DNA of 64,000 nucleotides from Roseicyclus mahoneyensis (GCF_003148775.1 NZ_QGGW01000003.1:350523-414522), one strand, 5' to 3'; shown: positions 8,915 through 18,292, counted from the stretch's first letter. Program-made: numbers and translations. The notes: generated by a model not told the origin, from the sequence alone.

Positions 8915-10255
8915 ATGTTCGCTAAATTCCTTACCTCGGCCAGCCTGATCGCGGCGATTGCCCTTGTTCCTGCCGAGCGCGCCGAAGCAGATGCCGCTGA
9001 ATTCCTCGGCGGTGCGCTGATCGGCGGTGTCATCGGCCATGCTCTCGCGCAGGGCAACCGCAATACCCGTCCGGTGACCGGGACAGCCCCGCGCGTCGTG
9101 CGCCCCGGCATTCCTGCAACCCAGCAGGGCCGCGAGACGCAGCTTGCGCTCAACTATTTCGGCTTCAACGCGGGCTCCGTCGACGGTCAGATCGGCAATG
9201 GTACCCGCGCCGCGATCGAACGCTACCAGCGCGCCATGGGCTATCCGGTCAACGGGCGCGAGTTTTCCAACTACCAGTTCGAATACCTGATGGATGCCTA
9301 TTATTGGGGCCAGAACGGGGGTGCGCAGCAGACGGGCATGTCGGGCCAGCCGCTGCTCTTCGCCTACCGTGACAGCCGCGAAGGCCGCCCGCTGCCGGCC
9401 GCCGCGCCGCAATTCGCCCCACAGCCGCCCGCAACCACCGTGATCGTCAACCCGCAGCCGCAGATCGCGCCGGTCGCACCTGCGCCGGGCGTTCTGGCCG
9501 CTGCACCCGCTGTGCCCAATCTGTTCGCCAATTCCGCGCCGACCGCATCGCTGGCCAACACCTGTAACGGCGTGATGCTGCAGACCTCGACCAATGGCGG
9601 CTATGTCACGCTGGCGACGATGCGCGACCCCGATTTCACGCTCAGCGAACAGTTCTGCGTCGCCCGAACCTACGCCATGGCGCAGGGCGAGCAGCTGATG
9701 CAGAACATCAACGGGCTCAGCCCGGCGCAGATCACGGACCAGTGCGGCCAGTTCGCGCAGCTTTTCAGCAGCCAGATCGATCAGGCCTCGTTGACCGGAC
9801 CCACGCAGCTGACGCCGCAGGTGACAACCATCGCGCTGGGCTCGGGCATGCCGCCCGCCGATCTGTCGGCCACGGCACGGGTCTGCCTGTCGGTGGGCTA
9901 CGCGCAGGACAACATGCGCATGGCCGTTGGATCCGCGCTGGCGTTGACCGCCATGGGCGAGCCCGCCTACGGCGAATTGCTTGGCCATCACCTGCGCGAA
10001 GGCTTTGGCACCACGACGCGCCCCGATCTGGCGATGCAATGGTACAACACCAGCCTGAGCGCGCTTGAGCAGGGCGCCCAGCCCGCCTTCATGCCCGGCC
10101 AGCCCGAGCGGACGCAGCTTTTGCGCGCGGCTACGATGCAGTTGCAGGGCGCGCCCGCGATGCCCACGCCAGTGCCTGCCGCTCAGCAGGTCCCAGTGCC
10201 TGTCCCCGTGCCGGTGCCGCAAAACGCGCTGCCGATGTTCAACGTCACCCAATAA
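8915..10255 (+). CDS. Periplasmic peptidoglycan-binding domain protein
   Basis: A 446-residue exported protein. A signal peptide covers residues 1-26 (SLIAAIALVPAERAEA). A glycine-rich loop AAEFLGGALIGGVIGHALAQ follows. Residues about 70-125 form a PG_binding_1 domain (LALNYFGFNAGSVDGQIGNG then TRAAIERYQRAMGYPVNG). A proline/alanine-rich linker leads to a C-terminal helical domain with two cysteines, and a low-complexity Pro-Val tail (PVPVPVPVPQ). ATG at 8915 has GGAGGG at 8902-8907; the upstream open frame is not used. It is monocistronic with its own terminator and probably anchors to the cell wall; the partner is unknown. Confidence 0.8.
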   Translation: MFAKFLTSASLIAAIALVPAERAEADAAEFLGGALIGGVIGHALAQGNRNTRPVTGTAPRVVRPGIPATQQGRETQLALNYFGFNAGSVDGQIGNGTRAAIERYQRAMGYPVNGREFSNYQFEYLMDAYYWGQNGGAQQTGMSGQPLLFAYRDSREGRPLPAAAPQFAPQPPATTVIVNPQPQIAPVAPAPGVLAAAPAVPNLFANSAPTASLANTCNGVMLQTSTNGGYVTLATMRDPDFTLSEQFCVARTYAMAQGEQLMQNINGLSPAQITDQCGQFAQLFSSQIDQASLTGPTQLTPQVTTIALGSGMPPADLSATARVCLSVGYAQDNMRMAVGSALALTAMGEPAYGELLGHHLREGFGTTTRPDLAMQWYNTSLSALEQGAQPAFMPGQPERTQLLRAATMQLQGAPAMPTPVPAAQQVPVPVPVPVPQNALPMFNVTQ

Positions 10256-10280
10256 GCGCCGCGCATCGGCGCGATCACCG

Positions 10281-10310
10281 CCGGGCCCTGTCGCGGGGCC
10301 CGGTTTTCTT
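10281..10310 (+). terminator. Rho-independent terminator
   Basis: Stem CCGGGCCC / GGGCCCGG at 10281-10288 and 10296-10303, followed by TTTTCTTTTT. It ends the peptidoglycan-binding protein transcript. Confidence 0.85.
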
Positions 10311-10431
10311 TTTCGCACAAGGCGCAGGATGGCATCCGGCCCCGCTATGACGCTGCCATGAAAATTTCCCGTCGCGCCCTCTTCACAAGGGCGCTGCCCT
10401 CGGCTAAACGCCTGCCACTACCTGATCACGT

Positions 10432-10518
10432 GCGGTCGTGGCGGAATTGGTAGACGCGCAGCGTTGAGGTCGCTGTGGGGTAACTCCCGTGGAAGTTCGA
10501 GTCTTCTCGACCGCACCA
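10432..10518 (+). tRNA. tRNA-Leu (anticodon GAG)
   Basis: Acceptor arms GCGGTCG (10432-10438) and CGACCGC (10508-10514) pair perfectly, followed by discriminator A and an encoded CCA. The D-loop GGAATTGGTAGACGC, the anticodon loop with GAG, a long class II variable arm (TGTGGGGTAACTCCCGT) and the T-loop GTTCGAGTC all fit tRNA-Leu reading CUC/CUU. It is a single gene with no second tRNA nearby. Confidence 0.95.
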
Positions 10519-10627
10519 ATCAGGTCTGTATGGCAGGCTATAGGCCTGCCTCGGCCCCCTTATCCCCGTGACAGCGCGCGTCGAACATGATTAGTCGCCC
10601 CCGATCATGTCACGGAGGGAGGACAGA

Positions 10628-11473
10628 ATGAAATTCATGCGGATAGGCGATGTCGGGGCGGAACGCCCCGCGGTGCTGGATGCGGCCGGAACGGCGCGCG
10701 ACATCTCGGGGATCGTGGCCGATATCGGCCCGGATACGATCGAAACCCTGACCGAACGTCTGGCTGGTGTGGACCTGTCCGGCTTGCCTGCGCTGGCGGT
10801 GGAAGGGCAGCGCATCGGCGCGCCCTTTGCGCGGCCGCGCAACATCTGGTGCATCGGGCTGAATTACTCCGACCATGCTGCCGAGGCGGGCATGCCGGTG
10901 CCGTCCGAGCCCATCATCTTCAGCAAGCCCGGAAGCACGTTGTGCGGTCCGACCGACCCGATCCTGACATCGCCCAACATGTCCAAGATCGACTGGGAGG
11001 TCGAACTGGGCATCGTCATCGGCACGCCTGCGCTGGATATCGCGCCGGGCACGGCGATGGACCATGTCTTTGGCTATGTCGCCGCCAATGACGTGTCCGA
11101 GCGCGTCTGGCAGCTGGAACGCGGCGGGCAGTGGATGAAGGGCAAGAGCTATCCGTCTTTCTGCCCTTGCGGCCCTTGGCTGGTCACCCGCGACGAGGTC
11201 CCCGATCCGCAGGCGCTGGGGATGGAGCTGTCGGTGAACGGTGAGGTGATGCAGACTGGCACCACCGCAACGATGATCTTCGGTGTCGCACATATCGTCG
11301 AGTACCTCAGCCGGTTCGCGCTGCTCGAAGCCGGAGATCTGATCGTGACGGGCACCCCGCCGGGCGTGGGCATGGGGAAAAAGCCACCGCGCTACCTGCA
11401 GAACGGCGATGTCGTCGAGATGTCGATCGAGGGCTTGGGCGCGCATCGCTCGCCCGTTCGCGCGCGGGTCTGA
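10628..11473 (+). CDS. Fumarylacetoacetate hydrolase-family protein
   Basis: A 281-residue FAH-superfamily enzyme. The active-site region starts with PRNIWCIGLNYSDHAAEAGM. The metal-ligand acids are in DWEVELGIVIG, and FGYVAANDVSERVWQ and LIVTGTPPGVGMGKKPPRYL are typical of ureidoglycolate lyase or 2-hydroxyhepta-2,4-diene-1,7-dioate isomerase-like members. Members use Mg2+ to cleave or isomerise beta-diketo acids, so the exact substrate cannot be read from sequence. ATG at 10628 follows GGAGG. It is monocistronic. Confidence 0.88.
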   Translation: MKFMRIGDVGAERPAVLDAAGTARDISGIVADIGPDTIETLTERLAGVDLSGLPALAVEGQRIGAPFARPRNIWCIGLNYSDHAAEAGMPVPSEPIIFSKPGSTLCGPTDPILTSPNMSKIDWEVELGIVIGTPALDIAPGTAMDHVFGYVAANDVSERVWQLERGGQWMKGKSYPSFCPCGPWLVTRDEVPDPQALGMELSVNGEVMQTGTTATMIFGVAHIVEYLSRFALLEAGDLIVTGTPPGVGMGKKPPRYLQNGDVVEMSIEGLGAHRSPVRARV

Positions 11474-11516
11474 TGTCAGGCGCGGCGTCGGTGTATGGAT
11501 CACCGGCGCCGTCTGC

Positions 11517-13361
11517 CTAGAGCGTGGTGGTCACACCCGCTGATTGCAGATCGTGAAGCCGTGCGTAGGCGCCATTGGCTGCCATCAACTCGGCGTGGGT
11601 GCCTTCCTCGATCGCGCTGCCCCGGTCCAGCACCACGATCTTGTCGGCGTCCCGGATCGTCGACAGGCGATGTGCGATCACCAAGGTCGTGCGCCCTTGC
11701 GACAGCCGCGCCAGCGCGTCCTGCACCAGCTGTTCCGAGCGGGCGTCAAGCGCCGAGGTCGGTTCGTCCAGAAGCAAGATGGGCGCCGATTTCAGCATCG
11801 CGCGGGCAATCGCCACGCGCTGGCGTTGCCCGCCCGACAGGGCCGATCCGCGCGGGCCGACGCCGGTGTCCAGCCCCTCGGGCAGGGCTTCGGCAAACTC
11901 CAGCACCGAGGCCGCCTCGGCCGCTGCGCGCACCTCGGCCTCTGTGGCGTCGAGACGTCCCAGACGGATGTTTTCGGCAATGGTGGTGTCGAACAGCGCG
12001 GTTTCCTGCCCCACCACGGCAATAGCGTCGCGCAGGCCGTCGAGGCCAAGATGGCGCACGTCCGTGCCACCGATGCTGATTGTGCCGGCCGAGGGGTCGA
12101 CCAGCCGCGTCAACAGGCCGAAGACGGTCGTCTTGCCCGCCCCTGACGGTCCCACGAGGGCGGTGGTCTGCCCCTCCGCGGCGGTCAGGCTGAGACCCGC
12201 CAGAACGGGCAGATGACCATAGGCAAAGCGCACCTCGTCGAATCGGATATCGCCGGGCTGCACCGGCCGGGGCGCGGCAGGCGGCAGGATCGTCGGCCGC
12301 GCCTCAAGCACGGCATAGAGCCGGTCGAGCGAGGCGATCCCGGCCTGGATCTGGCCGGCGATGTTGGACAGCCGGCGCAGCGGGTCGAAGAGCAGCGCCA
12401 GCGCGGTGAAGAAGGACATGAATTGCCCCACCGTCTTGTCGCCCGCGATGATCTGCGCTCCGCCATAATAGAGCACGGCGACAAAGCCTGCCGCCGTGAT
12501 CACATCGATCATCGCAGGGTTGGCGGCCAGTCCGCGTTGCGCGCGCAGGGCCTGTCGCAAATAACGCTGCACCTCGGCGCCGAAACGCGAGGTCTCGTGC
12601 GTTTCCAGCCGGTTGAGCTTGATCGACTGGATGCCGTGGAACATCTCGTCGAGCTGGGTCGACAGGCGCGCTGCCGCCTCTCGGCTGGCGTTGGTCGTGG
12701 TGCGGATATAGCCTTGCACCGCGATGATCGGCAAGATCAGCAGCGGCAGGCCCACCAGCGCCAAGAGCGTCCAAATCCAGTCGTTGACCAGCATCACCGT
12801 CAAGAGCGACGCAAGCGTGATCGTATCGCGCCCCAGCGACATCACGGTGGACGACGCCAGCCCCTGAAGCGCCAGCGTGTCCCCGCGCACCCGTTCGATC
12901 AGCGCGCCGGGCGGATTGTCGCGGAAATAGCTCAGGTCGAGTGACAGCAGGTGGGTGACCAGCCGCGACTGCAGCGCGGTCGTGACCTTGAGGCCGATCG
13001 ACACGATGATCAGCCGCTGCGCAAATCCCGCCACGGCGCGCGCCACGAAGATCACGGCAATGGCGATGGCGATCCATCCCACACCCTCCATGCTGCCCGC
13101 CCCGAACATGTCGTCGAAGAGCGGCTGGACCATATAGGCCAGCACGCCCAGCGTCGCTCCCTCGACCGACATCAGGGCTGCGGCCAGCAAGAGCCGGGGC
13201 AGGTGGCCGCGCACATGCTCGCGCCAGAGCCGCCCCAGGAGGTGGCGCGCGGTGGCGGCCTCGGTGGCCTTTGGGTCGGCTGGTCTTTGCAGGGCAATGG
13301 CCTCGCGGCGGGGGCAGATGTGGCGAGGTCGGGACTTATGCCATGTGCCTGCATCAGACAA
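11517..13361 (-). CDS. ABC exporter with fused membrane and ATPase domains (MsbA-like)
   Basis: About 614 residues. The N-terminal half is a six-helix ABC type I exporter domain (LLAAALMSVEGATLGVLAYM, then SYFRDNPPGALIERVRGDTL as a coupling region). The C-terminal half is an ATPase with Walker A GPSGAGKTT, Q-loop GQETALF, signature LSGGQRQRVAIARAML, Walker B ILLLDEPTSALD and H-loop VIAHRLSTIRDADK. It works as a homodimer in the inner membrane; the family covers lipid A, lipid and drug export and the substrate is not readable here. No ATG fits upstream of the conserved region: TTG at 13361, preceded by AAGGGCG, is the best start, and the longer open frame to 13772 is not used. Divergent from the DUF1330 gene. 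Confidence 0.88.
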   Translation of the reverse strand: MSDAGTWHKSRPRHICPRREAIALQRPADPKATEAATARHLLGRLWREHVRGHLPRLLLAAALMSVEGATLGVLAYMVQPLFDDMFGAGSMEGVGWIAIAIAVIFVARAVAGFAQRLIIVSIGLKVTTALQSRLVTHLLSLDLSYFRDNPPGALIERVRGDTLALQGLASSTVMSLGRDTITLASLLTVMLVNDWIWTLLALVGLPLLILPIIAVQGYIRTTTNASREAAARLSTQLDEMFHGIQSIKLNRLETHETSRFGAEVQRYLRQALRAQRGLAANPAMIDVITAAGFVAVLYYGGAQIIAGDKTVGQFMSFFTALALLFDPLRRLSNIAGQIQAGIASLDRLYAVLEARPTILPPAAPRPVQPGDIRFDEVRFAYGHLPVLAGLSLTAAEGQTTALVGPSGAGKTTVFGLLTRLVDPSAGTISIGGTDVRHLGLDGLRDAIAVVGQETALFDTTIAENIRLGRLDATEAEVRAAAEAASVLEFAEALPEGLDTGVGPRGSALSGGQRQRVAIARAMLKSAPILLLDEPTSALDARSEQLVQDALARLSQGRTTLVIAHRLSTIRDADKIVVLDRGSAIEEGTHAELMAANGAYARLHDLQSAGVTTTL

Positions 13362-13445
13362 GCCGCGCCCTTGGCGCTTTGGGCAGACAAGCGGTGGCCG
13401 AGGCGATAAGAGGTTGCCGAAAGACCCCGAATAAGGACGACAGCG

Positions 13446-13733
13446 ATGCCCAAAGGTTACATCATCGGCCATATCACCGTGAACGATCCCGAGGCCTACA
13501 AGGAATATGTGACGCGTGACACGCCGATCCTTCTGGGGCTGGGCGGACAGTTCGTCGTGCGCGGCGGGCAATCGCAGGTGATGGAGGGCGAGACCCTCAA
13601 CCGCCATGTGGTGATCGAGTTCCCGAGCTATGCGGCGGCGCTCGCGGCCTATAACGATCCCGCCTATCAGGAGGTCGCCGACATCCGCCGTCGCACCGCC
13701 GACAGCGTGATCTTGGTGGTCGAGGGCGTCTGA
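13446..13733 (+). CDS. DUF1330 protein
   Basis: A 95-residue dimeric alpha/beta-barrel-like protein: YIIGHITVNDPEAYKEYVTR, GGQFVVRGGQ, RHVVIEFPSYAAALAAYNDP and YQEVADIRRRTADSVILVVE are the conserved DUF1330 blocks. Members are small cytosolic proteins related to antibiotic-biosynthesis monooxygenase folds, with no assigned reaction. ATG at 13446; divergent from the ABC exporter with 84 bp between starts. Confidence 0.85.
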   Translation: MPKGYIIGHITVNDPEAYKEYVTRDTPILLGLGGQFVVRGGQSQVMEGETLNRHVVIEFPSYAAALAAYNDPAYQEVADIRRRTADSVILVVEGV

Positions 13734-13885
13734 CCCGCCCCTCATGGCGACGCCATGTGCAGGACGTGTCAAGATTGGGGCAGGCCGCGAACGGGGCCGT
13801 AAAGAAGCCCCAATCGCCCCGCAATCCTGCCGGAGACTCGCGTTAACCCTGTGTCAGTCAAGACGCTGCCATCAGGGGAACTGCC

Positions 13886-14557
13886 ATGTCTGCACCGATG
13901 CGCCACGAGGATTTCGACGACCTTCCCGCCACGCTTGCCCGGATCGGTTCCGGGCCGATGGATGCAGGGCTCGTGCGCCCGGTTGAGGCCATCGGCTTTG
14001 TAGCCGGCACCCGCGTCGCCACGCCCATGGGTTATGTGGCGGTCGAGCGCCTGTCGTCCGGTGATCGCGTGCTGACCGCCGACGGGCGGCATGCCGTTCT
14101 GGTCTGGGTCGGTCTGACAAAGGTCGAGGCCAAGGGTGCCGCAGCACCGGTGCGTTTCGACACCGGGGTGATGGATAATATCCGCCCCCTGCGCCTCGGG
14201 CAGGGCCACCGTGTTCGCGTCGCGGGCTGGCAGGCCGAGTTGCTGTTCGATGCCGATGCCGTTCTGGCCAGCGCCAAAAGCTTCGTGAACGGCCGCGATG
14301 TGGTGGTCGACGACAGTTGTGAGATGGTCACTTACATCCATCTGATGTTCGACTGCCACGAGGTCGTTCTGGCCGAGAATGTGGCCTGCGAGACGATGCA
14401 GACCGGCCCCGATGCTTTGCGCCATCTCGAAGACATGGCCGGACAGGCGCTGACGATGAACCATCCGCCCATGCCGTCGGCAGCCGATCACGCCGGTTTG
14501 CGTGCTGCCTTGCCGATCCTGTCGCACGCCGAGGAACTGGTCCTGCGCGCGGCTTGA
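13886..14557 (+). CDS. Hint (hedgehog/intein-like) domain protein lacking the catalytic cysteine
   Basis: A 223-residue protein. Residues 36-170 match the Hint_2 domain common in Rhodobacteraceae: GFVAGTRVATPMGYVAVERL then SSGDRVLTADGRHAVLVWVG. HRVRVAGWQAELLFDADAVL and the YIHLMFDCHEVVLAE block follow. Usual members begin the domain C-F-x-x-G-T; here it is G-F-V-A-G-T, so the nucleophilic cysteine for self-splicing is replaced by glycine. ATG at 13886; monocistronic. The role is unknown; loss of self-processing is expected from the substitution. Confidence 0.8.
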   Translation: MSAPMRHEDFDDLPATLARIGSGPMDAGLVRPVEAIGFVAGTRVATPMGYVAVERLSSGDRVLTADGRHAVLVWVGLTKVEAKGAAAPVRFDTGVMDNIRPLRLGQGHRVRVAGWQAELLFDADAVLASAKSFVNGRDVVVDDSCEMVTYIHLMFDCHEVVLAENVACETMQTGPDALRHLEDMAGQALTMNHPPMPSAADHAGLRAALPILSHAEELVLRAA

Positions 14558-14569
14558 TCCGCGCGTGCC

Positions 14570-15499
14570 CTATCCCAGCAGCCAGATCCACGCCGAGGCG
14601 CTCACCACCGTGAGCGCCGTGGCGATCAGGATCGACGAGGCCACGACCCGCCGCGCCGCGCCGTACATGTCGGCGAAGATATAGGTGTTGACCCCCGGCG
14701 CCATGGCGGCGGTGACGACGGCGGCGCGCATCTGTCCCTCAGACAAGCCACCGACGGTGCTGCCCAGGGTCCAGGCGATGGCCGGGTGCACGATCAGCGA
14801 CACCGCGCAGATCATGGCGATGATGCCCGCGTCGCCTTCGGGCTTGTAGCGGTAAAGCACGCCGCCCAGCCCGAACAGCGCGGCGGGCAGTGCTGCGCGG
14901 ATCATCAGTGCCAGCGCGTCATCGACGACCTCGGGGATCGGCAGGCCGGAGAAATTCACCACGAAGCCCAAACCGATGCCGATCATCAGCGCATTGCTGA
15001 AGATTGCGCCGGTGACAGTGCGGGCAAGCTGGAGCCCGCCTGCTTCGGCGCGCACGATCTCCATCGTGACGATGCCCAGCAGGTAGCAAAACGGCGCATG
15101 CAGCGCGATGATCGCGTAATTGGGCCCAAGGCTTTCGACGCCATAGGCGCGTTCGCCGATGGCCAGACCCAGCAGGACCGAATTGGCGAAGAGGCAGCAA
15201 AACCCGATCACCACGCTGTCGACCATCGGCCGGTTGAAGATCAGCCGCGCGCCCAGAAGCCCTGCAAAGAAGCTGACGGTGGAGCCGGTGTAGTAGCTGG
15301 CCAGAAGTGCCGCGTCGAAATCCGCGCTCAGATCCAGTGTGGCGATGGCCGAGAAGAGCAGGCAGGGGATGGCGAATTTCTGGGTGAAGACCATCAGCCC
15401 GTCGACCGCGCTGTCGGCGAAGAGCTTGCGCCAGACGGCAAGGTAGCCCGCACCCACGACCAAGAAGACGGGCACGACGATGGCGAGGATCTCGAGCAA
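14570..15499 (-). CDS. AEC-family transporter (auxin efflux carrier-like)
   Basis: A 309-residue integral membrane protein with about ten helices. It starts EILAIVVPVFLVVGAGYLAV, with the charged KLFADSAVDGLMVFTQKFAI and PCLLFSA loops and the internal repeat VTAAMAPGVNTYIFADMYG near the end. This matches the AEC/MdcF family, which exports organic acids or malonate-type substrates. The start is TTG at 15499, four bases after the MBL gene stop with GAGG nearby, so it is probably translationally coupled. It is the last gene of the tmk-holB-tatD-MBL run. Confidence 0.88.
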   Translation of the reverse strand: MLEILAIVVPVFLVVGAGYLAVWRKLFADSAVDGLMVFTQKFAIPCLLFSAIATLDLSADFDAALLASYYTGSTVSFFAGLLGARLIFNRPMVDSVVIGFCCLFANSVLLGLAIGERAYGVESLGPNYAIIALHAPFCYLLGIVTMEIVRAEAGGLQLARTVTGAIFSNALMIGIGLGFVVNFSGLPIPEVVDDALALMIRAALPAALFGLGGVLYRYKPEGDAGIIAMICAVSLIVHPAIAWTLGSTVGGLSEGQMRAAVVTAAMAPGVNTYIFADMYGAARRVVASSILIATALTVVSASAWIWLLG

Positions 15500-15503
15500 G
15501 CCC

Positions 15504-16301
15504 TCAGACCTCGTAGGTCAGGGTCAGGCCGTCATGGGCGGGCGTGACGTTGTCAGGAGTTTCGGCGGCGACAGTTGCATAGTCGAGGTCGATGTGCATG
15601 TTGGTCAGCACAGCCTTCCGGGGCTTTGCGCGCGCAATCCAATCCAGCGAGCGGGCGAGATGGGCATGGCTGGGGTGCGGCGTGCGGCGCAGCGCGTCGA
15701 GGATCCAGCAATCGAGTCCTTCGAGCTTGGGCCAGACGGTCTCGGGAATGTCAGAGACGTCGGGCAGGTAGGCCAGATCGCCGATTCGGAAGCCCAAGGC
15801 GTCGATATTGCCGTGTTCTACCTCGAAGGGCGTCAGCGTGATCGGCCCGCCGGGGCCCTCGATCGTCACGTCGCCCCTGATGGCATTGAGGTCGAGGATC
15901 GGCGGGTAGTCAGAATTGGGCGGCTGCACGAAGGCATAGCCAAAGCGCGAGATGAGGTCGTTCTGCGTCGGGCCATCGGCCCAGACGGGCAGGCGCTGGC
16001 GCATGTTGAAGACGATCATCCGCAGATCGTCGAGGCCGTGGGTATGGTCGGCGTGGGCGTGGGTGAAGACCACGGCGTCAAGCCGCCCGATGCCTGCGTC
16101 GAGCAGTTGTGCGCGCAGGTCGGGTGAGGCGTCGATCAGCACGGCGGTCTCGCCATCACCCTCGCGCCGCCGGATGAGCAGCGAACAGCGGCGGCGGGTG
16201 TTTTTCGGGTTCAAGGGATCGCAATCCCCCCAATGACCGCCAAGGCGCGGCACGCCGCCCGAGGAACCGCAACCGAGGATGGTGAAGATCAGTTGCGCCA
16301 T
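15504..16301 (-). CDS. MBL-fold hydrolase (PhnP/RNase Z-like)
   Basis: A 265-residue metallo-beta-lactamase-fold protein beginning FTILGCGSSGGVPRLGGHWG, the glycine-rich opening of the PhnP-type phosphodiesterase group. The metal-binding motif is THAHADHTHG, with further ligands in FEVEHGNID and NMHIDLDYAT. It is conserved next to tatD, holB and tmk in alphaproteobacteria. A cyclic phosphodiesterase activity is expected from the family; the physiological substrate is unknown. ATG at 16301, three bases after tatD's stop. Confidence 0.88.
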   Translation of the reverse strand: MAQLIFTILGCGSSGGVPRLGGHWGDCDPLNPKNTRRRCSLLIRRREGDGETAVLIDASPDLRAQLLDAGIGRLDAVVFTHAHADHTHGLDDLRMIVFNMRQRLPVWADGPTQNDLISRFGYAFVQPPNSDYPPILDLNAIRGDVTIEGPGGPITLTPFEVEHGNIDALGFRIGDLAYLPDVSDIPETVWPKLEGLDCWILDALRRTPHPSHAHLARSLDWIARAKPRKAVLTNMHIDLDYATVAAETPDNVTPAHDGLTLTYEV

Positions 16302-16304
16302 GTC

Positions 16305-17117
16305 TTATGCGGCCTCTGCCCAGGCCGCGGCCTTCCAGAACAGCCGGTCGAAATTGGCGGAGGTCTGGCGCGCGAAGTCCGCGTAGTCGAGGCCGAAGAC
16401 CTCCGCGCCCAAGCGGGCCGTATGGGCGGTGTAGGCGGGTTCGTTGCGCTTGCCGCGATGGGGGGGCGGGGCGAGGTAGGGGCTGTCGGTTTCCAAGAGA
16501 ATGCGGTCGAGGGAGGCGGCGGCGAAGATGTCGCGCAACGCCTGCGAACGCGGGAAGGCCGCGATGCCGGACATCGACAGGTAGAATCCCAGATCGAGCG
16601 CCGCGCGGGCGAGGTCGGCGCCCGACGAAAAGCAGTGCATGACGCAGGTGTAGGGGCCGGCGCGGTATTCCTCGGTCAGGATGCGGGCCATGTCGTCATC
16701 TGCGTCGCGGGCGTGGATGATGAGGGGAAGGGAGGTCGCGCGCGCCGCCTCGATGTGGAGGCGCAGGCTTTCTTGCTGCACGGCCTTGGTCTCGGCGGTG
16801 TAGTGGTAGTCGAGGCCGGTCTCGCCGATGCCGACGAACTTCGGATGGCGCGCCAGCGCAATAAGCTCCGCGACCGTAGCCATGGGTTCCTCGGCGGCGC
16901 TCATCGGGTGCGTGCCTGCGGCCCAGAAGACGGGGGTGTGCGCCTCGGCGATGGTGCGGACCGCGGCGATATTCTTCAGCCGCGTGCAGATCGTCACCAT
17001 GCGGGTGACACCGGCAGCCTGCGCGCGCGCCATCACCTCGGGCAATTCGCCCGAGAGGCTGTCGAAATCCAGATGGCAATGGCTGTCGACGATCTGGGGC
17101 AGGGCGGTGTCGGGCAT
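16305..17117 (-). CDS. tatD: TatD-family metal-dependent deoxyribonuclease
   Basis: A 270-residue TIM-barrel hydrolase. Metal-binding motifs: IVDSHCHLDF at residues 9-18, FVGIGETGLDYHY, PLIIHARDADDDM, CVMHCFSSG, and RILLETDSPYLAPPPHRGKR near the C-terminus. The family trims DNA from the 3' end and has been linked to DNA repair and quality control. It lies between holB and the MBL gene, an arrangement conserved in many bacteria. ATG at 17117. It is not part of Tat export despite the name. Confidence 0.95.
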   Translation of the reverse strand: MPDTALPQIVDSHCHLDFDSLSGELPEVMARAQAAGVTRMVTICTRLKNIAAVRTIAEAHTPVFWAAGTHPMSAAEEPMATVAELIALARHPKFVGIGETGLDYHYTAETKAVQQESLRLHIEAARATSLPLIIHARDADDDMARILTEEYRAGPYTCVMHCFSSGADLARAALDLGFYLSMSGIAAFPRSQALRDIFAAASLDRILLETDSPYLAPPPHRGKRNEPAYTAHTARLGAEVFGLDYADFARQTSANFDRLFWKAAAWAEAA

Positions 17118-17134
17118 GGCGGCTTTCGCGGGGG

Positions 17135-18265
17135 TCAGGCCGCGGGAAGCTGTGCGGCGGTCCGATCAAGGTCGAGGAACATATCGAACGTGAGCGCGGC
17201 AGGGTCAAGGTTGACCGCCCGCCCGCGCCGCGCCCGCGCGGTCAGCGTCGCGGACAGATCGGCCCACGCCCGCCCGGCTTGCGGCGAAGGCGCAAGGCGG
17301 GCCAGCACCCTTGCCTCGCCCGGCACGATCTCGGGCAAGGCAATGCCATTGGTGCCAAGCCGCGCCAGTCGCGCCAGCGCCCGGTCGAGCAGGGACAGCG
17401 TCAGATCGAACTGCGCCCCACCGGTCTTGCCCGCCGTCGCCTCGGCCAGCCGCAGCGCAAGCGGCCGGTCGAGCCGGGGCAGGCTGCCCAGCAGATCGAG
17501 CAGGTCGCGGTACAGCCCCAGCCCGTCATGGGACAAGAGCCGCACGGCCTCGCCCACCGATCCGCCCGCCAGTTCCGCCAGACCCTGCGCATTGTCCTGC
17601 ACAAGATGGCCCGCCTGCGCCAGTGCCGCCTGCAAGTCCTCGGCCCCGAGGCTGTGGAAACGCAAGGTGCGGCAGCGCGAGCGGATCGTCGGCAAAAGGC
17701 CCGATGGGCGGTGCGAGATCAAGAACAAGACGGCATCGCGCGGCGGTTCCTCCAGTTCCTTGAGAAGCGCATTGGCGGCCGAGGCGTTCAGCTCGTCGGC
17801 GCAGTCCACGATCACCACGCGCCGCCCGTCGCCGCTGGCGGTCATATGGAAAAAGGATTTCACCCGGCGCACCTCGTCGACGCGGATCACGTCAGACAGC
17901 GCCTTGCCATCGGGACGCGGCCCGCGCCGGATCAGGCACAGGCCCGGGTCGCTGAGCGCCCTGAGCCGCGCCGCGACCGGGTGTTCGGGCACGATGTCGA
18001 GGCTGTCGGGGGGCGGTGGTGCGCCGAAGAGACTGTCTGCGTGATCTGGCGGGGTGGCAAGAAGGTAGCGCGCCGCGCGCCACGCGAAGGTCGCTTTGCC
18101 CACGCCTTCGGGCCCGGTCAGCAGCCAGCCATGGGGCAGGCGGCCCGAGGTGAGGGCCGCAAGGAAGGTCGCCTCGGCCTCGGTTTGGCCGAAAATGCGC
18201 GCGGTTTCGCGCGGATGCGGGGCGCCCTCGAGGCGGTCGGGGTCTGGCAGGGCGTCCTCGGTCAT
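17135..18265 (-). CDS. holB: DNA polymerase III subunit delta'
   Basis: A 376-residue clamp-loader subunit. Walker A is GPEGVGKAT at residues 51-59; NASAANALLKELEEPPRDAV and LFLISHRPSGLLPTIRSRC give the SRC motif (Ser-Arg-Cys, trans-acting arginine). Unlike gamma/tau, delta' has limited ATPase use but helps load the beta clamp. It sits downstream of tmk as usual. ATG at 18265; the open frame continues upstream through the tmk-holB palindrome but is unlikely to be translated. Confidence 0.95.
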   Translation of the reverse strand: MTEDALPDPDRLEGAPHPRETARIFGQTEAEATFLAALTSGRLPHGWLLTGPEGVGKATFAWRAARYLLATPPDHADSLFGAPPPPDSLDIVPEHPVAARLRALSDPGLCLIRRGPRPDGKALSDVIRVDEVRRVKSFFHMTASGDGRRVVIVDCADELNASAANALLKELEEPPRDAVLFLISHRPSGLLPTIRSRCRTLRFHSLGAEDLQAALAQAGHLVQDNAQGLAELAGGSVGEAVRLLSHDGLGLYRDLLDLLGSLPRLDRPLALRLAEATAGKTGGAQFDLTLSLLDRALARLARLGTNGIALPEIVPGEARVLARLAPSPQAGRAWADLSATLTARARRGRAVNLDPAALTFDMFLDLDRTAAQLPAA

Positions 18266-18292
18266 GGTCGCTGTCCTAGCATGCGGGGTGGG

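Noticed and set aside
13362..13772. N-terminal extension of the ABC exporter to 13772
   Set aside because: It runs through the divergent promoter and the DUF1330 gene; conservation begins near 13300 and TTG at 13361 fits better.
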